Positions 13,755-22,490 of a DNA stretch of 41,525 nucleotides are shown here, piece after piece (position 1 is the first letter of the stretch; every line of letters begins with the position of its first letter). The notes under the pieces were generated by a model, which was not told the DNA's origin, ran no database searches, and saw nothing but the letters and a program-made list of their open reading frames with translations. The stretch is taken from positions 1-41,525 of the forward strand of contig NZ_AUEH01000024.1 of assembly GCF_000425885.1 (NCBI RefSeq), read 5' to 3'. The position numbers and the translations under genes are program-made. Source of the DNA: Schleiferilactobacillus harbinensis DSM 16991. Lineage in GTDB: Bacteria; Bacillota; Bacilli; Lactobacillales; Lactobacillaceae.

Positions 13755-14021
13755 ATGCCAATTACAATCGCGAATATCAAACATCGTTTGGATGAGCGTT
13801 TGGGCGACAATTTAACCGTTGTGGCTCAGGCAGGACGGAAAAAGATCACGCGACGCCACGGGATTTTGAAGGAAACCTATCCAGCGGTGTTCGTCGTAGA
13901 TCTAGACCCGGCGACCAATGCGTTCAAACGCGTATCTTATACCTACACGGATCTGTTGACCAAGTCCATCGAAATAAACTTCGATGATGGCACAGCCAAT
14001 ACGAATAAAACGACATGTTAA
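13755..14021 (+). CDS. veg: Veg family protein
   Basis: Small conserved protein of low-GC Gram-positives, linked in Bacillus to biofilm gene expression; its biochemical role is uncertain. It has 88 residues from ATG 13755, placed behind GAGGGGTGAG; a TTG start at 13740 would overlap that binding site. The signature ITIANIKHRLDERLG and the KKITRRHGIL segment identify the family. It has its own strong promoter and terminator, so it is monocistronic. The position between rsmA and ispE is the same as in Bacillus. Confidence 0.93.
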   Translation: MPITIANIKHRLDERLGDNLTVVAQAGRKKITRRHGILKETYPAVFVVDLDPATNAFKRVSYTYTDLLTKSIEINFDDGTANTNKTTC

Positions 14022-14038
14022 CCAAATGATGTTTCTTG

Positions 14039-14067
14039 GGTGCGGCTTCAAGGCGCGCCTTTTTTTG
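14039..14067 (+). terminator. veg terminator
   Basis: GGTGCG (14039-14044) pairs with CGCGCC (14054-14059), including one G-U pair, and is followed by eight T. The stretch 14068-14200 that follows shows no gene or clear structure. Confidence 0.7.
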
Positions 14068-14200
14068 TATCTGGGTTTGGGCTAAGAGTGGGAACAATCG
14101 ATTGTCATGCAGTTTCTGCGTATCTGGTGCTGCAGCTTGCGGAGCACTTGGTACGGCAGTAGAAGGCCCATTTTCAACCTTGTTCGGTGGCATCGCCTCT

Positions 14201-14216
14201 TATAATTCGATATAAT
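14201..14216 (+). promoter_or_regulatory. Two candidate -10 boxes for ispE
   Basis: TATAAT occurs twice, at 14201-14206 and 14211-14216, 30-40 bases before ispE. No good -35 hexamer is at the right spacing, so the promoter assignment is tentative. Confidence 0.4.
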
Positions 14217-14244
14217 AGCTACAATAAAGACTGCGGTGGAGACT

Positions 14245-15129
14245 ATGAGCGAAATAATGGAACGGGCAGCCGCCAAGATCAATCTGTCGCTGGACGCCCT
14301 CTATGTCCACGCAGACGGATTGCATGAATGGGAAATGGTGATGACCTGTGTTGACCTGCACGATACGATCCACCTCACGCCTCGGGCGGACGGTCGGATA
14401 CGCGTGCGCACAGACAGCCTGTTTTTACCCGAAGACAGCCGCAACTTGGCGTATCGGGCGGCGGTGCTCTTGCAACAACGATATGCCCCGGATGCCGGGG
14501 TGACCATCGACATTGAAAAACATATTCCGGTTTCAGCTGGAATGGGCGGCGGGTCCGCGGATGCCGCCGCGGTTTTGCGTGCCTTGAATCGCCTCTGGCA
14601 GTTGGGCCTCGACCGAGCGGCGTTAGCCCGATTGGGTCTCACACTGGATTCCGATGTGCCGTTTTGCGTTTATAGCGAAACAGCCCTGGTCACTGGCCGG
14701 GGCGAGATCATCCACCCCTTGGGCCAAACCCCGGATTGCTGGGTGGTGATTGCCAAACCGCCGGTGCCAGTGTCGACGCCGCAAATATTGAATGAGGCCG
14801 CTCGGCCGGAGCGCTTGCCCCATCCGGATACCCAGCGGGTGATTGCCGGCATCCAGGCCCAGAATCTGCCGCTGATGGCCGGCGGCATGGGCAATGCACT
14901 GGAAACTATCACGGAGGATAAAATTCCGGAGATTCGCCGGATCCGCCAAAAGATGCGTCAATTCGGTGCGCTGACGGCACAAATGACCGGCACCGGTCCG
15001 ACCGTTTTTGGCATCGCCGCCACCCATAGCCGGGCTCAGCGTATTTATAACGGCTTGCGGGGCTTTGTCCCGGAAGTCTATGTTGTCCGTCCTCTCAAAC
15101 GCCAAACAAAGGAAGTTACAGCAGAATAA
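14245..15129 (+). CDS. ispE: 4-diphosphocytidyl-2-C-methyl-D-erythritol kinase
   Basis: GHMP kinase that phosphorylates CDP-methylerythritol in the MEP isoprenoid pathway. It has 294 residues from ATG 14245, with GGTGG five bases upstream; ATG 14257 is an alternative. The substrate motif RAAAKINLSLD and the GHMP phosphate-binding loop PVSAGMGGGSADAAA are intact. The C-terminal motif TGTGPTVFG is also present. Lactobacilli often keep ispE while relying on mevalonate for isoprenoids, so its role may differ. The stop overlaps the start of the next gene by one base, implying translational coupling. Confidence 0.93.
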   Translation: MSEIMERAAAKINLSLDALYVHADGLHEWEMVMTCVDLHDTIHLTPRADGRIRVRTDSLFLPEDSRNLAYRAAVLLQQRYAPDAGVTIDIEKHIPVSAGMGGGSADAAAVLRALNRLWQLGLDRAALARLGLTLDSDVPFCVYSETALVTGRGEIIHPLGQTPDCWVVIAKPPVPVSTPQILNEAARPERLPHPDTQRVIAGIQAQNLPLMAGGMGNALETITEDKIPEIRRIRQKMRQFGALTAQMTGTGPTVFGIAATHSRAQRIYNGLRGFVPEVYVVRPLKRQTKEVTAE

Positions 15130-15509
15130 TGGCAAAGAAAAAGAGTAAAGCAGAACAAGTCAAGAAAATTCAAGAACGTACCGCCGCTGAGTTCCGCTCG
15201 GATATCGGCCATCTGAATGCCTTGGCCAGTCCCGCCCGGCAGAAGCTGCTGCTCCTGCTGGGGGATAAGTCAGATCATGGGCTGACAGTGAATGAATTGG
15301 CCGACGAGATCAAAATGTCGCAGCCCGCAACCTCACACCACTTGAAGATCCTCAAGGATATCGGCATGATCGATGCGTACAAAGAGAAGAACAAGGTGTA
15401 TTATTATTTGACCTTGGACGACACGATCAAACGCCTGCAAGCCATTCACGATGTGCTCCAGGACCGGGTCCAATTTATCGAGCGGCCGGGCGATAAAAAC
15501 ACGCAGTAA
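15129..15509 (+). CDS. ArsR-family winged-helix regulator
   Basis: DNA-binding repressor-type protein of 126 residues. The recognition region is VNELADEIKMSQPATSHHLK, followed by the beta-wing (KEKNKVYYYLTL). The N-terminus is Lys-rich. There is no cysteine, so the classic ArsR/SmtB thiolate metal site is missing; a His/Asp site or no metal at all is possible. Its ATG overlaps the ispE stop (TAATG). It faces the multicopper oxidase gene across a bidirectional terminator and could regulate it or itself; that link is inference. Confidence 0.85.
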   Translation: MAKKKSKAEQVKKIQERTAAEFRSDIGHLNALASPARQKLLLLLGDKSDHGLTVNELADEIKMSQPATSHHLKILKDIGMIDAYKEKNKVYYYLTLDDTIKRLQAIHDVLQDRVQFIERPGDKNTQ

Positions 15510-15514
15510 CCAAA

Positions 15515-15551
15515 AAAAGCAGATTTCCCAGCAATCGAGAAATCTGCTTTT
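15515..15551. terminator. Bidirectional terminator between the ArsR gene and multicopper oxidase
   Basis: AAAAGCAGATTTC (15515-15527) pairs perfectly with GAAATCTGCTTTT (15539-15551) around an 11-base loop. A-rich and T-rich flanks allow termination on both strands for the converging genes. Confidence 0.9.
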
Positions 15552-15565
15552 CTGTTGGGCAGCTG

Positions 15566-17110
15566 TTACATGTGCATGCCCATCTTTTTATACGAGTTCA
15601 TGGCGCCGATCCACATCTCATCCATGCTGACGCCGCGTTCTTTGGCGAAGGCCGTCATCAACGTGTGGTGATCCATTAGTTTGTACTTGGGCCGCGGCTC
15701 GCTGGGGTCGATGACTTCGATCTGAGCCATCATCCCGCCGTCTTCATGTTCCAAAATATGGCAGTGATACATGTAGACACCGGCAAAGTCAAACTTCATC
15801 GCGAAGCGGACGTGCTCGCCGGGATTCACCCCGACGGTATCTTTCCATCCATATTCGTTGGGATACGGATCATGACCGTCCCGGGAAATAATCTGGAATT
15901 GCCCGCCGTGGATATGGAACGGGTGAATCATGCCGCCGTGCATATCGTTGGTGTTGGTGACGTCCCAGATTTCCGTGACACCCAGGTCTTGAGTGCTGTC
16001 GATGCGCTGCATATCGAATTTCTTGCCATCGATTTCCACCGCTTCATCCATGCCGGACATGACAACTTTGTGAATCGGCAGCCCTGGGGTTGCTTGCAGC
16101 CGGGGAATGTCCGCCAATTTCTCGGGCAGTTCACCATGACCGTTATCATTTTTGGCCTTGATGCGGAAAGTCAGCAACGGCACATCGTCGGAATAAAGGG
16201 CAACCGTATCGCCCACGGCATAGTCGCTGAAGTCTACGACGATCTCGGCCCGCTCAGCACAGGTCAGCATCAAATGGGTGAAATAGACCGGGCTGGGTAA
16301 AATACCGCCATCGGAAGCCACTTGCGCAAACTCATGGTTGTCGCCGAAGTGCAGCCGCCATTCCCGGCGGTTGGCGCCATCCAGCAGGCGCAGGCGCACC
16401 CGGGTGGTGGTCACGTCAAAGTACGGGTTGACCGTTCCGTTGATTACGGCCGTGGGCCCCTGGACGCCATCGGGATCGTAATCCGCTTGGTAATCCCATT
16501 GATTATCCTGATTGAAATGCCGATCCTGTAAGACGACGGGGATGTCATCCACGCCATAGTTGCGGGGCAAGGGCAGCTTTGCTTCTTCAGCATCTTGCAC
16601 CAAGACCATCGCGGCCAAACCGTGATAGACTTGGACCGCCGTTTCGGGACACGGGTGGGCATGGAGCCACAGTGTGGCCGCCGGCTGTTTCACCGTGAAC
16701 TGAATGTCCTTGGTTTCGCCCGGATAGACCGGGGCGTGGCAGCCGCCGTCAACATAGGGCCCTGGCACATTCAAGCCGTGCCAGTGGAACGTGGTCAATT
16801 CCGGCAGGTCATTCTTCAGGTGGATGGTCACATCCTGGCCTTCTTTGAAGACAATCGTCTGGCCCAGCACGTTAGCGTCATAGCCCCACGTTTTGGTCGG
16901 CTTGCCTGGCAGCATCTGCACTTCGCCAGTGCGAGCGGTTACGGTATATTCCACGTGGTTGGCGTCCTCGCTATCGGCGGGATGCAGCGCCGGAATGGCC
17001 AGCGGCTTAGCCGGTGCGTCATGATTGACGGTCAGCGGAACATAGCCCCCATCCAACGTGTTGAAAGCACTCTTGTCGAAAAAGTAATCCGTGTACGTCT
17101 TATGTGCCAT
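15566..17110 (-). CDS. Multicopper oxidase (laccase/CotA-SufI-like)
   Basis: Three-cupredoxin-domain enzyme that oxidises phenols, amines or metal ions and reduces oxygen to water. It has 514 residues, starting at ATG 17110 behind GAAAGGAAG. Copper ligand motifs are present: TFHWHGLN, WLHAHPCPE, HPFHIHGG and the C-terminal YHCHILEHEDGGMM carrying type 1 and type 3 ligands. There is no signal peptide or twin-arginine motif, so it is probably cytoplasmic. Related lactobacillus laccases degrade biogenic amines such as tyramine. The gene sits in an otherwise conserved ispE-purR region, as if inserted together with the ArsR gene. The natural substrate is unknown. Confidence 0.92.
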   Translation of the reverse strand: MAHKTYTDYFFDKSAFNTLDGGYVPLTVNHDAPAKPLAIPALHPADSEDANHVEYTVTARTGEVQMLPGKPTKTWGYDANVLGQTIVFKEGQDVTIHLKNDLPELTTFHWHGLNVPGPYVDGGCHAPVYPGETKDIQFTVKQPAATLWLHAHPCPETAVQVYHGLAAMVLVQDAEEAKLPLPRNYGVDDIPVVLQDRHFNQDNQWDYQADYDPDGVQGPTAVINGTVNPYFDVTTTRVRLRLLDGANRREWRLHFGDNHEFAQVASDGGILPSPVYFTHLMLTCAERAEIVVDFSDYAVGDTVALYSDDVPLLTFRIKAKNDNGHGELPEKLADIPRLQATPGLPIHKVVMSGMDEAVEIDGKKFDMQRIDSTQDLGVTEIWDVTNTNDMHGGMIHPFHIHGGQFQIISRDGHDPYPNEYGWKDTVGVNPGEHVRFAMKFDFAGVYMYHCHILEHEDGGMMAQIEVIDPSEPRPKYKLMDHHTLMTAFAKERGVSMDEMWIGAMNSYKKMGMHM

Positions 17111-17141
17111 TGAACTCTTCCTTTCTTAGGAACCTCAGTAC

Positions 17142-17177
17142 ATACTCTAGTATATTATAATGGTTATCGATTGTTAA
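17142..17177 (-). promoter_or_regulatory. Multicopper oxidase promoter with operator-like palindrome
   Basis: On the minus strand TTAACA (17172-17177) and TATACT (17149-17154) are 17 bases apart. The inverted repeat ATACT-CT-AGTAT (17142-17153) overlaps the -10 box, a natural place for a repressor. The nearby ArsR-type regulator is the obvious candidate, but this is inference. Confidence 0.65.
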
Positions 17178-17194
17178 CGGATACGAATTCTTTC

Positions 17195-17211
17195 TTGACT
17201 TTCCGAACAAT
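17195..17211 (+). promoter_or_regulatory. PurBox and -35 upstream of purR
   Basis: CTTTCCGAACAAT (17199-17211) matches the PurBox AWWWCCGAACWWT except at the first base. It overlaps a TTGACT -35-like box (17195-17200); the matching -10 is poor. PurR autoregulation is likely. Confidence 0.6.
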
Positions 17212-17264
17212 AACAGAGAAAATAGAGAAAATACACGGAAATTGCCCACTGAAAGGATTGCACA

Positions 17265-18125
17265 ATGAAAGTAAAACGTAGTGAACGCTTGATCGATATT
17301 ACCCAATACTTAATGGCCCGCCCCAAGACCCTGATCCCTTTGACCTTCTTCTCCGCCCGGTATGAATCGGCCAAATCTTCGATCAGTGAAGACTTGGCAA
17401 TCGTAAAACGGACCTTTGCGACCCGGGGCACGGGTATTTTACAAACTGTTCCCGGCGCCGCTGGCGGTGTCCGCTACATTCCCGCAGTGAGCCGCAATTT
17501 TGCGGAAACATTCTTGCAAACGATGGCCGCTCGGCTGGCTGAGAAAGAGCGCCTGCTGCCCGGCGGGTATGTCTATCTGTCTGATCTCCTGGGCCAACCC
17601 ACGGTACTCAACGATATCGGTCGGCTGATCGCCACCCAATATGTTCGGACGCCGGTGGATGTCGTGATGACCGTGGCTACCAAGGGCATTCCCATTGCCC
17701 AGGCGACCGCCAGTTATTTGAACGTGCCATTCGTCATTGTGCGGCGGGACTCCAAGGTCACCGAAGGCTCCACCGTCAGTGTGAACTACGTGTCCGGTTC
17801 CAGCAATCGAATCGAAAAGATGGAGCTGTCCAAGCGCTCCTTGCGTGAAGGCGCCAAGGTCCTGGTCGTTGACGACTTCATGAAGGGCGGCGGCACGGTC
17901 AACGGCATGCGCACCCTGATCAATGAATTCGATGCGGAACTCGTTGGCATCGCCGTTTTCGCCGAGGCCATCTTCTCCGGCAAACCCATGGTGTCTGATT
18001 ATTCTTCCTTGTTACGGGTGGACGATGTGGACACCGACGCCCAAACCATCGTCGCCAATCCAGGCAATTATTTAGAAAAAACCACGTTCTTGGAAGATTT
18101 GACCCAAGCCGTGACCGAACGTTAG
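17265..18125 (+). CDS. purR: Purine operon regulator PurR (PRPP-responsive)
   Basis: DNA-binding regulator of purine synthesis genes that senses PRPP. It has 286 residues from ATG 17265 behind GAAAGG. It has an N-terminal winged helix (KVKRSERLIDITQYLM, SSISEDLAIVKRTF) and a C-terminal phosphoribosyltransferase-like domain with the PRPP motif VLVVDDFMKGGGT. This is the Bacillus/Lactococcus type, not the LacI-type PurR of E. coli. It sits between ispE and glmU as in relatives, apart from the regulator and oxidase genes beside it. No convincing terminator follows. Confidence 0.95.
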   Translation: MKVKRSERLIDITQYLMARPKTLIPLTFFSARYESAKSSISEDLAIVKRTFATRGTGILQTVPGAAGGVRYIPAVSRNFAETFLQTMAARLAEKERLLPGGYVYLSDLLGQPTVLNDIGRLIATQYVRTPVDVVMTVATKGIPIAQATASYLNVPFVIVRRDSKVTEGSTVSVNYVSGSSNRIEKMELSKRSLREGAKVLVVDDFMKGGGTVNGMRTLINEFDAELVGIAVFAEAIFSGKPMVSDYSSLLRVDDVDTDAQTIVANPGNYLEKTTFLEDLTQAVTER

Positions 18126-18186
18126 GAAATCGTTGCAGTTAATACAGTCCAGGTACGAAAACAAGGTTAGGATTCTGAAGAATGTA

Positions 18187-18381
18187 GTGCCAATGCGGAG
18201 CAAGCGGAGGCGGATGGGGCTCAGCCATGGAAACAACACGGCGGCTTTGCCGCCGATGTTGTTAGGCGATTTTGAGACCGCGTAGCGGGCTCAAAACGCC
18301 GTCATGGTTAGCTACGCCTTCGGCTTCGCACTTGCTGCGCGTCGCCAGCCCCATCCGCCGTAGCTTGCGCAGCTTTGGCAC
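18187..18381 (+). ncRNA. Multi-stem structured repeat, copy A
   Basis: A 195-base element closed by GTGCCAA/TTGGCAC. A 13-bp stem pairs GGCGGATGGGGCT (18209-18221) with 18347-18359. Inside are a hairpin at 18232-18263 (AACAACA-GGCGGC/GCCGCC-TGTTGTT), a second at 18265-18300 (GGCG and TTTTGAG paired with CTCAAAA and CGCC), and a conserved unpaired-looking block near 18316-18346. A second copy lies at 33416-33628 on the other strand. Base changes in the stems are compensated. It fills most of the 400-base purR-glmU gap; the remainder shows only a weak glmU -10 (TATGAT, 18475-18480). Whether it is an RNA or a mobile repeat is open. Confidence 0.7.
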
Positions 18382-18525
18382 GGCGTACGAAGAACCATCT
18401 TTGTTTCTCCGTGCCAGGGCTGTTTTTGCGTCTCGTCATCCCGTTTGCATATGGCGTTAGGGCGCATTTTCCTGTATGATATGCATTGAATACGGACAAT
18501 TTGTGAGAAAGCAGGGGGTTTCTGA

Positions 18526-19914
18526 ATGGAACCAAGGTATGTCGTGATCTTAGCCGCTGGTATGGGCACCCGGATGAAGTCGGATGTGCATAAAGTACTG
18601 CATAAGATTTGCGGCCGGACGATGGTTGAACATGTATTGACCCAGGTCAGTCAAGTGCAACCGGAAAAAATCATTACCGTCGTTGGCCATGATGCCCAGG
18701 ATGTTAAGAAAACACTGGGCGACCGGACTGAATATGCGGATCAGCCGGAGCAGCTGGGTACCGGCCACGCAGTGCTGCAAACGGCCCCGCTCCTGGCGGA
18801 TAAAGAGGGCGTCACGCTGGTCGTCAGCGGGGACACACCGCTGTTGACCGCCGCGACACTGAACAAGTTGCTGCAATACCACACGGAGAAGGGCGCCAAG
18901 GCAACGATTCTGACTGCCGAAGCGCCGGATCCCACGGGTTACGGCCGCATTGTCCGCAACGACTTAGGAATCGTGGAACGCATTGTGGAACAAAAGGATG
19001 CCAGCCACGAAGAAGCAGCCATTCAAGAAATCAATACCGGTGTGTACTGCTTCGACAACCAGGCCCTGTTTGCGGCGTTGAAGCAAGTCACCAACGATAA
19101 CGCCCAGGGTGAATATTACCTCACCGACGTGATCGCCATCATGCGGAAGGCCGGCGGCATCATTGCGGCTTACCGGATGAAGAATTTTGAAGAATCCATG
19201 GGCGTTAACGACCGGGTGGCCTTGGCCGCCGCGACTAAAGTGATGCAGCAGCGGATCAACCACGACTTCATGATGAATGGGGTGTCCATGATCGATCCGG
19301 CGACGACTTATATTGATGTCGGGGTGCAGATCGGTCAGGATACGATCATTGAACCCGGTGTGCAGATTCAAGGCCAGACCACCATTGGCCGGCATTGTGT
19401 CGTTGGCGCACACTCCCTGTTAGTGGACGCAACGATTGAAGATAACGTGCACATTACCAGTTCGACCATTGAACAGGCCACGATGCACCGGGGCAGCGAC
19501 ATCGGCCCTAATTCCCACTTACGGCCCAAGGCCGACATCGGCGAAGACGTCCACATCGGCAACTTCTGCGAAGTGAAGAACGCCACGCTGGGGGCGCGCA
19601 CCAAGTTGGGCCATCTGTCCTACGTCGGCGATGCCACCCTGGGCAGCGATATCAACGTCGGCTGCGGGGTCGTCTTCGTTAATTACGATGGCGTGAAGAA
19701 ATGGCACACCACGGTTGGCGACAAAGCCTTCATCGGCTCCAATTCGAACATTGTCGCGCCGGTGGAAATTGCGGATCATTCCTTTATCGCCGCCGGTTCC
19801 ACCATTACCAAGGATATTGCCTACCACGCCATGGGGATCGCCCGGGCCCGGCAAGTCAACAAGTCCGATTTCTGGGACAAGTTACCGTTAAGCAAGAGCT
19901 CAGAGTGGAAATAA
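18526..19914 (+). CDS. glmU: Bifunctional GlmU: UDP-GlcNAc pyrophosphorylase / GlcN-1-P acetyltransferase
   Basis: Makes UDP-N-acetylglucosamine, the first committed precursor of peptidoglycan. It has 462 residues from ATG 18526 behind a G-rich binding site. The N-terminal uridyltransferase domain (about 1-230) has the signature [20 protein letters not shown]. The C-terminal acetyltransferase domain is a left-handed beta-helix of hexapeptide repeats ([33 protein letters not shown]), with the active-site region [14 protein letters not shown]. It is followed 18 bases later by prs, the standard pairing. Confidence 0.97.
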   Translation: MEPRYVVILAAGMGTRMKSDVHKVLHKICGRTMVEHVLTQVSQVQPEKIITVVGHDAQDVKKTLGDRTEYADQPEQLGTGHAVLQTAPLLADKEGVTLVVSGDTPLLTAATLNKLLQYHTEKGAKATILTAEAPDPTGYGRIVRNDLGIVERIVEQKDASHEEAAIQEINTGVYCFDNQALFAALKQVTNDNAQGEYYLTDVIAIMRKAGGIIAAYRMKNFEESMGVNDRVALAAATKVMQQRINHDFMMNGVSMIDPATTYIDVGVQIGQDTIIEPGVQIQGQTTIGRHCVVGAHSLLVDATIEDNVHITSSTIEQATMHRGSDIGPNSHLRPKADIGEDVHIGNFCEVKNATLGARTKLGHLSYVGDATLGSDINVGCGVVFVNYDGVKKWHTTVGDKAFIGSNSNIVAPVEIADHSFIAAGSTITKDIAYHAMGIARARQVNKSDFWDKLPLSKSSEWK

Positions 19915-19932
19915 GGAAAAGCGGAGGCAAAC

Positions 19933-20916
19933 ATGGTTGAAAATCGTTTCGGCGAGAAATTAAAGATTTTTGCACTGAATTCGAACAAACCCTTAGCTGA
20001 AGGCATTGCGAAGACAGTGGGCGTTGAACTCGGCAAGTCGTCCGTCAGCCGATTCTCTGATGGTGAAATTCAAATCAACATTGATGAAAGTATTCGGGGC
20101 GCAGACGTCTTCTTGATTCAGTCCACGTCGGCACCGGTGAACGATAATTTGATGGAACTGCTGATTATGATTGACGCCCTGCGCCGGGCCAGCGCTCGGA
20201 CCATCAATGCGGTCATTCCCTATTACGGCTATGCGCGGCAAGACCGCAAGTCCCGGGCTCGCGAACCGATCACGGCGAAGCTGGTGGCCAACATGCTGCA
20301 GCGTGCTGGGGCCGACCGAATCGTCGCCTTGGACCTGCATGCAGCTCAGATCCAGGGATTCTTCGATATTCCGGTCGACCACATGATGGGCGCGCCATTG
20401 CTGGCCAGTTACTTCTTACAGCACCACTTGAATGAGGGAGCCGTCACTGTTTCTCCGGATCACGGCGGCGTGACCCGGGCGCGTAAAGTGGCTGAGTTCC
20501 TGAAGACGCCGCTGGCCATTATCGATAAGCGCCGGCCGCGGGCAAATGTGGCCGAAGTGATGAATATCATTGGCCATGTCGAGGGCAAACGGGCGATCAT
20601 TATCGATGATATGATCGATACTGCCGGTACGATCACCTTGGCGGCGCAAGCTTTGAAGGATGCTGGTGCTACTGAAGTCTATGCCAGCTGTACTCACCCG
20701 GTATTATCCGGCCCGGCTATTGATCGAATTCAAAACTCCAGCATCAAACAGCTGGTGGTGACGGACTCGATCCAGATGCCGCCAGAAATGAAGATCGACA
20801 AGATGGTCCAAGTGTCAGTAGCTAAGCTGCTGGGCGAAGCCATTGTTCGAATCTACGAAAACGAGCCGGTCAGTCCGTTATTCAGTATTCAGCATCAGTT
20901 ACAGAATCAAGCCTAG
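19933..20916 (+). CDS. prs: Ribose-phosphate pyrophosphokinase
   Basis: Makes PRPP from ribose-5-phosphate and ATP for nucleotide, His and Trp synthesis. It has 327 residues from ATG 19933 behind GCGGAGG. Motifs are [17 protein letters not shown] (ATP region), [14 protein letters not shown] (metal and catalytic site) and the PRPP loop [13 protein letters not shown]. It is cotranscribed with glmU and ends at a strong terminator. Its product is the ligand sensed by the nearby PurR. Confidence 0.97.
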   Translation: MVENRFGEKLKIFALNSNKPLAEGIAKTVGVELGKSSVSRFSDGEIQINIDESIRGADVFLIQSTSAPVNDNLMELLIMIDALRRASARTINAVIPYYGYARQDRKSRAREPITAKLVANMLQRAGADRIVALDLHAAQIQGFFDIPVDHMMGAPLLASYFLQHHLNEGAVTVSPDHGGVTRARKVAEFLKTPLAIIDKRRPRANVAEVMNIIGHVEGKRAIIIDDMIDTAGTITLAAQALKDAGATEVYASCTHPVLSGPAIDRIQNSSIKQLVVTDSIQMPPEMKIDKMVQVSVAKLLGEAIVRIYENEPVSPLFSIQHQLQNQA

Positions 20917-20928
20917 GCAGTAAATCTA

Positions 20929-20972
20929 AAGCACCCGTTCCGCCAATGAAGGCGGCAACGGGTGCTTTTTTT
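20929..20972 (+). terminator. glmU-prs terminator
   Basis: AAGCACCCGTTCCGCC pairs with GGCGG-C-AACGGGTGCTT around AATGAA, with one bulged base, followed by a run of T. On the opposite strand the T-tract is weaker, so it probably serves mscL less well. Confidence 0.9.
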
Positions 20973-21027
20973 CCAAGAAGGGATTTCAAATTTGTGCGCA
21001 GCATTGGCCCGGCAGTCGACAGAACGC

Positions 21028-21405
21028 TTACTCCTGCTTTTCCTTCTCTGCCAACAAATCCCGGATCTCCCGCAGATAATCCGCCTCAGTCGGGCCGGCT
21101 GGAGCCGCTTTTTTCGGCTTGCGCAGCTTGTTCAAGGCCTTCACGATCAAGAAAATGACGAATGCCGTAATCAAGAACGTGATCACCGATTGCAAGAATG
21201 CCCCGAAGCGGAGATGGGTTTTGCCAATCGTCAGGATCAAGTTCTTCTCTAGACTCAGCCCGCCAGTGAATAACCCGACTAACGGGGAAAGTAGGGTATC
21301 GTTCAGTGAAGTGACGATGGCGTTAAAGGCACCCCCAATCAGCACGCCGACGGCTAGGTCGATGACACTCCCTCGGGAAATAAACTCTTTGAATTCTTTG
21401 ATCAT
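21028..21405 (-). CDS. mscL: Large-conductance mechanosensitive channel
   Basis: Homopentameric membrane pore that opens under membrane tension to release solutes during hypo-osmotic shock. It has 125 residues from ATG 21405, chosen because AAAGGAG lies eight bases upstream; a six-codon extension would remove that site. The N-terminal helix FKEFISRGSVIDLAVGVLIG leads into TM1. TM2 (ITFLITAFVIFLIVKALNKL) is followed by a charged C-terminal helix (LREIRDLLAEKEKQ). It is divergent from the MoxR gene. Confidence 0.95.
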   Translation of the reverse strand: MIKEFKEFISRGSVIDLAVGVLIGGAFNAIVTSLNDTLLSPLVGLFTGGLSLEKNLILTIGKTHLRFGAFLQSVITFLITAFVIFLIVKALNKLRKPKKAAPAGPTEADYLREIRDLLAEKEKQE

Positions 21406-21534
21406 CGCAGATGCTCCTTTCAATAAATGGTGCTAATTCCATTATACGGAGCGCGCGCCTTCTTTAGCCACTTTTCTTGCCAAATCCGGTACAATGAAGA
21501 TAACGACTTAATTATAGAAAGCGGAGTGCGGATC

Positions 21535-22485
21535 GTGATCATATCAGATAGTGTGAGTGCTAAAGAATGTATTGACGCCATTGCCGCGAATGTGGAGCAA
21601 ACGGTTATTGGCAAGCCTGAACAAGTTATGCTCACGATTGCCGCCATGCTGGCGGGTGGGCATGTGTTGTTTGAAGACATCCCCGGGGTCGGGAAGACCA
21701 CGCTAGTGCGCAGCTTGGCCAACGCACTGCAATTGCCCTTTCGGCGAATCCAGTTTACTCCAGACCTGCTTCCCAGCGACATCATCGGGGTGACCATCTA
21801 TGATGAGATTCAGCATGATTTTTCATTCCGTCGGGGCCCCGTTTTCACGACGGTACTCTTAGCGGATGAAATCAACCGGGCAACGCCCCGAGCTCAGGCG
21901 GCTCTGCTGGAGGCCATGGCAGAACGAAAAGTTACGGTGGATGGCACAACTTATGGATTGAGTCCAGACTTTTTCGTCTTGGCGACGCAGAATCCGACAG
22001 ATTATGAAGGAACCTATCCATTGCCGGAGGCTCAGATCGACCGCTTCTTGTTCCGATTATCTTTAGGTTATCCGAATGAGCAGGCGGAGCGGCAGCTGCT
22101 GGCTGGGGCGGATCCGGCAGCCCATATCGAAGATGTCGCACCGGTAATTGATGCTGCCGATCTGCATCATTTGAAAGAATTGGCAGCGGCAGTTCACGTC
22201 AGTGATGGGTTGATTGACTATGCCTGGCACCTAATTGATGCCACTCGTCAAGATCCCCGCATCCGTTTGGGCATTTCGCCCCGGGGCGGCATGGCCTTGA
22301 TCAATGCGGCGAAGGCCTATGCGCTGTGCATGGGTCGGGAGTATTGCATCCCGGATGATATCCAGACAGTGATCGGACCGACATTTCATCATCGTTTGAT
22401 TCTGAACCAGGGCAGTGTGGGGGATGACCCGATTCCGGGCATCATTGCAGATATTCTGCAAGCGACGCCTGTACCGACGGTGTGA
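21535..22485 (+). CDS. MoxR-type AAA+ ATPase
   Basis: Chaperone-like ATPase of the MoxR family, usually encoded with DUF58 and transglutaminase-like membrane proteins and thought to help mature partner proteins. The start GTG 21535 follows GGAG with eight-base spacing, giving 316 residues; a longer frame from 21427 lacks a binding site. Walker A is EDIPGVGKT (47-55), Walker B is VLLADEINRA, then sensor VLATQNPTDYEGTYPLPEAQIDRF, split here as VLATQNP and PEAQIDRF. The lid domain is at the C-terminus. It overlaps or abuts the DUF58 gene, consistent with one operon. Confidence 0.9.
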   Translation: MIISDSVSAKECIDAIAANVEQTVIGKPEQVMLTIAAMLAGGHVLFEDIPGVGKTTLVRSLANALQLPFRRIQFTPDLLPSDIIGVTIYDEIQHDFSFRRGPVFTTVLLADEINRATPRAQAALLEAMAERKVTVDGTTYGLSPDFFVLATQNPTDYEGTYPLPEAQIDRFLFRLSLGYPNEQAERQLLAGADPAAHIEDVAPVIDAADLHHLKELAAAVHVSDGLIDYAWHLIDATRQDPRIRLGISPRGGMALINAAKAYALCMGREYCIPDDIQTVIGPTFHHRLILNQGSVGDDPIPGIIADILQATPVPTV

Positions 22486-22490
22486 TTGCT

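Noticed and set aside
18126-18186. purR terminator
   Set aside because: No hairpin with a T-tract is visible between the purR stop and the structured repeat.
18272-18460. Small open frames inside copy A of the structured repeat, and similar ones at 33407-33658
   Set aside because: They follow the palindromic repeat sequence, have no ribosome binding site, and the two copies differ by hairpin replacement that would change the protein wholesale.
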